This document shows positions 5,995 through 8,705 of a DNA stretch of 8,705 bases, one piece after another; within the stretch, counting starts at the first letter, position 1, and every line of letters starts with the position of its first letter. The translations under genes were made by a program, and so were the position numbers. The notes beneath the pieces were generated by a model. The model was given only the letters and a program-made list of their open reading frames with translations. It made no database searches and was not told the DNA's origin. Source of the stretch: CAZMRW01 sp964568805 (GTDB taxonomy: Bacteria; Pseudomonadota; Gammaproteobacteria; Methylococcales; Methylomonadaceae); assembly GCA_964568805.1 (NCBI GenBank), contig CAZMRW010000122.1:1-8705 (forward strand), in the 5' to 3' direction.

Positions 5995-6915
5995 ATGAGC
6001 GGTTTTGGAATATTTGTTCTCGTCTTATTGGTTTTAGCCGTGCTGGTGGTGTTTTTGGCCGTTAAATCGGTTCCTCAGGGGATGGAATGGACGGTTGAAC
6101 GTTTCGGCAGGTATACCAATACCCTGACGCCGGGGTTGAATATTATTGTTCCGGTGATTGACCGAATCGGCAACAAAATGATTATGATGGAACAGGTGAT
6201 GGATGTTCCGTCGCAGGAAGTCATTACCCGGGACAACGCCATGGTGACTGTCGATGGCGTCGTATTTTACCAGGTCATGGATGCGGCCAAAGCCGCTTAT
6301 GAAGTCAGCAAACTGGATTGGGCCATCCTGAATCTGGTGATGACCAATATCCGTACCGTCATGGGTTCAATGGATCTGGATGAATTATTATCGCGCCGGG
6401 ACGATATCAATGCCAGGCTGCTGACTGTGGTAGATGATGCCACGACACCCTGGGGCATCAAGGTCACCCGCATTGAAATCAAGGATATTGCACCTCCAAA
6501 AGATCTGGTTGAAGCGATGGGCAGGCAAATGAAAGCCGAACGGCTCAAACGCGCGTCGATTCTGGAAGCGGAGGGCCTGAGACAGTCTGAAATTTTACGG
6601 GCGGAAGGCGCGCAGCAAGCGGCTGTCCTGGAAGCGGAGGGGCGAAAGGAGGCGGCGTACCGCGATGCCGATGCCAGGGAGCGGCTGGCACAGGCCGAAG
6701 CCAGAGCGACTTTAATGGTGTCGGAGTCTATCAGCAAGGGCGATATTCAGGCGATTAATTATTTTGTCGCGCAAAAATATATAGAAGCCTTGCAAAACAT
6801 CGCCGCTTCCGAAAACGGGAAACTGATTTTTATGCCGCTGGAATCCTCCAATGTCATCGGCGCTCTGGGCGGAATTGCCGAGTTGGCAAAAGAAGCCATG
6901 GCCAAAAAGGGTTAG
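5995..6915 (+). CDS. qmcA: SPFH/stomatin-family membrane protein QmcA
   Basis: QmcA is an inner-membrane SPFH-domain protein of the prohibitin/stomatin superfamily. Members form large oligomers and help organise membrane microdomains or FtsH-type proteolysis; the exact role of QmcA is not settled. The protein has 306 residues (E. coli QmcA has 305) and aligns along its full length. There is one N-terminal membrane helix (about 4-23), and then the SPFH domain from VPQGMEWTVERFGRY (26-40) to about 190, including MEQVMDVPSQEVITRDN (65-81) and WGIKVTRIEIKDI (153-165). A helical region with 11-residue repeats carrying AEG follows (192-194, 203-205, 214-216), a likely coiled coil. The conserved end includes GDIQAINYFVAQKY (249-262) and MPLES (280-284). 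The start has a near-perfect ribosome-binding site. nfeD follows immediately, the usual partner arrangement, as in E. coli qmcA-ybbJ. Confidence 0.95.
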   Translation: MSGFGIFVLVLLVLAVLVVFLAVKSVPQGMEWTVERFGRYTNTLTPGLNIIVPVIDRIGNKMIMMEQVMDVPSQEVITRDNAMVTVDGVVFYQVMDAAKAAYEVSKLDWAILNLVMTNIRTVMGSMDLDELLSRRDDINARLLTVVDDATTPWGIKVTRIEIKDIAPPKDLVEAMGRQMKAERLKRASILEAEGLRQSEILRAEGAQQAAVLEAEGRKEAAYRDADARERLAQAEARATLMVSESISKGDIQAINYFVAQKYIEALQNIAASENGKLIFMPLESSNVIGALGGIAELAKEAMAKKG

Positions 6916-7362
6916 ATGATGGCCGGGATTGAATTGGTCTTTTGGTATTGGTGGATATTGGCTCTTATTTTGCTGATTATAGAATTGCTGGCGCCTGGTT
7001 TTTTCTTTCTGTGGATGGCGGCCTCGGGCTTTGTCACCGGCTGTCTGGTGTTGCTGATTCCTTCCATCGCCACGAATGCTCAGATATTTGTGTTTTCAAT
7101 ACTGTCAGTCATTGCTATCGGGGTTTGGAAGTTTTATGTGAAGAAACATCCGATTGAATCCGATCATCCGCTATTGAATAAGCGCGGCGCACAGTATATC
7201 GGCAGGGTTTTTAATCTGTACGAACCGATAAAAAACGGTCAGGGCAAGATTAAAGTGGACGATTCCATCTGGAAAGTTCAGGGCGAGGATTGCGATATTC
7301 ATACCAGAGTAAAAGTAACGTCTGTCAACGGAACCGTATTCACTGTCGAAAAAGTGGGATAG
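6916..7362 (+). CDS. NfeD-family membrane protein (YbbJ-like), QmcA partner
   Basis: This is a short NfeD protein of the YbbJ type. Such proteins are nearly always encoded next to SPFH proteins and are thought to modulate them through a soluble OB-fold domain. The protein has 148 residues: a hydrophobic N-terminal half with helices at about 9-25, 28-50 and 56-72, then the OB-fold-like domain from about 90 to 147 (GAQYIGRVFNLYEPIKNGQG, then IKVDDSIWKVQG). The N-terminal serine-protease domain of long NfeD proteins is absent, as expected for this class. The start ATG directly follows the qmcA stop. An AAGGG about 5 bases upstream serves as Shine-Dalgarno site, and a second ATG at 6919 is slightly better spaced. 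Co-expression with qmcA is strongly implied. Confidence 0.9.
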   Translation: MMAGIELVFWYWWILALILLIIELLAPGFFFLWMAASGFVTGCLVLLIPSIATNAQIFVFSILSVIAIGVWKFYVKKHPIESDHPLLNKRGAQYIGRVFNLYEPIKNGQGKIKVDDSIWKVQGEDCDIHTRVKVTSVNGTVFTVEKVG

Positions 7363-7363
7363 A

Positions 7364-7561
7364 TTGATATTCCAGGATATCAAGCGGTTCAATCAGACTT
7401 TTTGGTGCAGGAGGGATGTTATCAACATCAGTCAGGGCAAGCCGTTGATTTTTGATCGAACGGAAGATGAGTTGGCCATTGAAGAGCGCCAAAAAATCCG
7501 GAACCGATTTAGTCAAGATTTTCTGGAAAAGATAACGCTCGATTATCAACCGTCCGGCTAG
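7364..7561 (+). CDS. Hypothetical 65-residue protein downstream of nfeD
   Basis: I do not recognise this protein. It is soluble-looking and highly charged, with no membrane segment or signal peptide. The middle and C-terminal part (about 33-58, EDELAIEERQKIRNRFSQDFLEKI in two blocks) looks helical and amphipathic. The only in-frame start that fits is TTG at 7364, one base after the nfeD stop; the frame is closed by TAA at 7316-7318 and there is no in-frame ATG. The ribosome-binding site is weak (GGGA), so translation may depend on coupling to nfeD. Codon choice (CAG, GAT, ATC, AAG, CGG) resembles neighbouring genes, which favours a real gene. Its stop overlaps the stop of the opposing gene. 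It is the likely third gene of a qmcA-nfeD unit, with unknown function. Confidence 0.55.
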   Translation: MIFQDIKRFNQTFWCRRDVINISQGKPLIFDRTEDELAIEERQKIRNRFSQDFLEKITLDYQPSG

Positions 7562-7773
7562 CTGTCTATATAACCGCCGTCCTTCATTTTCTTATCGTTG
7601 ATGTATTCCCTGACGACCAGTGAAATTCCCAGTACCACGATAAAAAGTGCGCCTGCTGTTATGGTCAATTTCCAGAACAATTCCCCGCTCAGAATATCGA
7701 ACCATAACTGTAGCAAGGCCATGAATACCCACATTACAAAGATAGCGAGACAAATGAAGGCGCCCGTTTTCAT
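7558..7773 (-). CDS. Small two-helix membrane protein, unknown function
   Basis: The protein has 71 residues, with two hydrophobic helices at about 5-25 and 36-54, then a charged C-terminal end, REYINDKKMKDGGYIDS (55-71). The basic tail is probably cytoplasmic, which puts both termini inside. Its ATG at 7773 overlaps the stop of the DUF4177-like gene as ATGA, and a GGAG ribosome-binding site lies 8 bases upstream inside that gene. The two are therefore almost certainly one transcript and probably translationally coupled. I cannot name a family. The tight coupling suggests that the two small proteins act together. Confidence 0.8.
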   Translation of the reverse strand: MKTGAFICLAIFVMWVFMALLQLWFDILSGELFWKLTITAGALFIVVLGISLVVREYINDKKMKDGGYIDS

Positions 7774-7982
7774 TCGTCACGCTCCATGATGACCAGATAA
7801 GCTTCCCGGCGCCATAGCAGCAACATTCTGCGTATGTCTTTTTCCATGGTGATCACTCTCCAGCCTTGCCTGGCGTTGGCATTAAGAAAATCGGTAAATT
7901 TTATCGGATCAACTTTCGAGGAGCCCAGTATTAAAGAACCGAGCAAGCCCTCCTGATAGATGACAACTTTATATTGCTTCAC
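7770..7982 (-). CDS. DUF4177-like small protein
   Basis: This protein has 70 residues and no membrane helix. The pattern fits DUF4177 as I know it: an N-terminal strand YKVVIYQEGLLGSL (4-17), a helix FTDFLNANARQGWRVI (29-44) with the signature L-N...GW, and a last strand REAYLVIMER (59-68). The domain has no established biochemical role. The start is GTG at 7982, preceded by GAGG about 6 bases upstream. It is the first gene of a two-gene leftward unit with the 71-residue membrane protein (ATGA overlap). A perfect TATAAT box lies about 50 bases upstream on the - strand. The family assignment is by eye and should be confirmed with a profile search. Confidence 0.75.
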   Translation of the reverse strand: MKQYKVVIYQEGLLGSLILGSSKVDPIKFTDFLNANARQGWRVITMEKDIRRMLLLWRREAYLVIMERDE

Positions 7983-8028
7983 TGCTGGCCTCTGTATAAA
8001 AATTTAAAAACGGAACATGATAAATTGA

Positions 8029-8034
8029 ATTATA
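8029..8034 (-). promoter_or_regulatory. Possible -10 box for the DUF4177-like gene
   Basis: Read on the - strand this is TATAAT, a perfect -10 hexamer, about 47 bases upstream of the GTG start at 7982. The sequence 17 bases further upstream (CGGGCT) is not a good -35 box, so confidence is low. On the opposite strand a TATAAA (7995-8000) could serve the divergent membrane-protein gene, also without a strong -35 box. Confidence 0.3.
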
Positions 8035-8069
8035 GTAAACAAGATGTTTCAGCCCGCTTGGTTCGATTT

Positions 8070-8570
8070 ATGTTTATTAATACATTACCAATATTGTTTA
8101 CGCAAATAAGGTTAATTAGTCCGGCAGAGGCGCTGATTATGTTGATAGGGCTTTTTGTCGTCGTCCTGATGACCTCGCCGGCCATCGAACATGAGAGCCG
8201 GCATAACGGAGAGAACTATCTGTTTTCGGCATGGGTCGGAGCCATTGCTCTAAGATCGGTATTCTGGCCGGTCTTTTTGCTGTTAAACGGAATATTGTAT
8301 AGCATAGACCTATTGGCCAGGACCGGTCAATTTACCGTTTCCAGTTGGGACGACATCCACTTTGTCTTATTATTCCCGATCATATGGTGGACCGTTGGCG
8401 TGTGGCGTTGCTCGGCGAATACCGGTTTCAGGATATGGGCCGCTACTGCCCGCCTGGTGACGATTGGTGTGTATTTGGAATATGCCTTGAGACTATATAT
8501 ACGAATTTATTATCCGCGCATTTTTTTTAATTGCGAAGATTTATTGCTGGATTATGGCAGTTGTTTCTAG
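8070..8570 (+). CDS. Four-helix membrane protein, unknown function
   Basis: From the ATG at 8070 the protein has 166 residues. Four hydrophobic segments are visible, at about 19-35, 60-79, 95-112 and 125-145. Recognisable blocks are SVFWPVFLLLNGILYSID (63-80), WWTVGVWRCSANTGFRIWAATARL (106-129) and the C-terminal YPRIFFNCEDLLLDYGSCF (148-166). The VWRC-N-W-AR pattern recalls small inner-membrane proteins usually annotated as hypothetical, but I cannot assign a named family. Three cysteines (114, 155, 165) sit outside the helices. The frame stays open back to a TTG at 7974, which would overlap the DUF4177-like gene; that extension is not hydrophobic and looks non-coding. No clear Shine-Dalgarno site precedes 8070, and a TTG at 8058 is an alternative. 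The gene is divergent from the DUF4177-like unit. Confidence 0.75.
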   Translation: MFINTLPILFTQIRLISPAEALIMLIGLFVVVLMTSPAIEHESRHNGENYLFSAWVGAIALRSVFWPVFLLLNGILYSIDLLARTGQFTVSSWDDIHFVLLFPIIWWTVGVWRCSANTGFRIWAATARLVTIGVYLEYALRLYIRIYYPRIFFNCEDLLLDYGSCF

Positions 8571-8705
8571 AAACTGAATGAAAAGTTCAAACGTAAACCT
8601 CCCATTTTTAATTTTTCGTCACTCGTCTTTCGCCTTTTCCCTCGCCTTCAGTTAAAATATTAAGTTGTCATTAAATTGACCCAGTTCCCTTGATTTTTTA
8701 ATTAG
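8571..8705. other. AT-rich non-coding end of window
   Basis: The last 135 bases contain no credible gene. AACTGAA (8572-8578) and TTCAGTT (8648-8654) are inverted copies, but they are some 70 bases apart with no T-run at the right place, so I do not call a terminator. Confidence 0.5.

Noticed and set aside
5829..6065. 78-codon + strand frame upstream of and overlapping qmcA
   Set aside because: It runs out of frame into the qmcA membrane helix, and the strong AGGAGG site serves the qmcA ATG. The product looks like random translation.
6297..6737. 146-codon - strand frame rich in Ser/Ala/Arg inside qmcA
   Set aside because: Its composition is the reverse of the QmcA Ala/Glu-rich repeat region, a typical antisense shadow.
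7974..8069. Longer TTG start for the four-helix membrane protein
   Set aside because: It would overlap the DUF4177-like gene, adds a polar segment without family-like features and lacks a ribosome-binding site. The ATG at 8070 is preferred, though not proven.

Overview
The window looks like a piece of a gammaproteobacterial chromosome. AmpD, RibF, IleS, LspA and QmcA all align by eye, nearly without gaps, with their E. coli counterparts as I remember them, and the order ribF-ileS-lspA is the classic gammaproteobacterial one. Base composition is moderate, with AT-rich gaps between genes. A methanotroph-like or other environmental gammaproteobacterium is possible, but I cannot fix the genus from sequence alone. 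I see no insertion sequence, prophage, CRISPR array, rRNA or tRNA.

Layout. (1) Positions 1-280 hold no gene. They carry several small inverted repeats, including a terminator-like hairpin just before ampD. (2) ampD (281-826, +) is a cytoplasmic muropeptide amidase. It converges on the leftward operon ribF-ileS-lspA (5155 down to 900), and a symmetrical hairpin lies between the two ends. RibF makes FMN and FAD, IleS charges tRNA-Ile, and LspA cleaves lipoprotein signal peptides. ribF and ileS overlap by ATGA, and ileS and lspA are 6 bases apart. An extended -10 promoter lies just before ribF. (3) A leftward gene for a 95-residue two-helix membrane protein with a Pro/Val/Ala tail (5428-5715) is divergent from the rightward genes qmcA-nfeD (5995-7362). 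The gap between them contains a perfect 14-bp palindrome and repeated TGGTTA half-sites at the predicted transcription start of the leftward gene. (4) qmcA (SPFH/stomatin family) and nfeD (OB-fold membrane partner) are followed, one base later, by an unrecognised 65-codon reading frame. Its stop codon overlaps the stop of an opposing two-gene unit: a 71-residue two-helix membrane protein and a DUF4177-like protein. (5) A rightward four-helix membrane protein (8070-8570) is divergent from the DUF4177-like gene, and the last 135 bases hold no gene.

The left half is core housekeeping. The right half, from about 5430 on, is a cluster of small membrane-associated genes around the QmcA-NfeD pair. 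I found no convincing undescribed system. The points most worth following up are the 65-codon frame after nfeD, the head-on overlapping stop codons, the palindromic operator candidate, and the small membrane-protein genes of unknown role.
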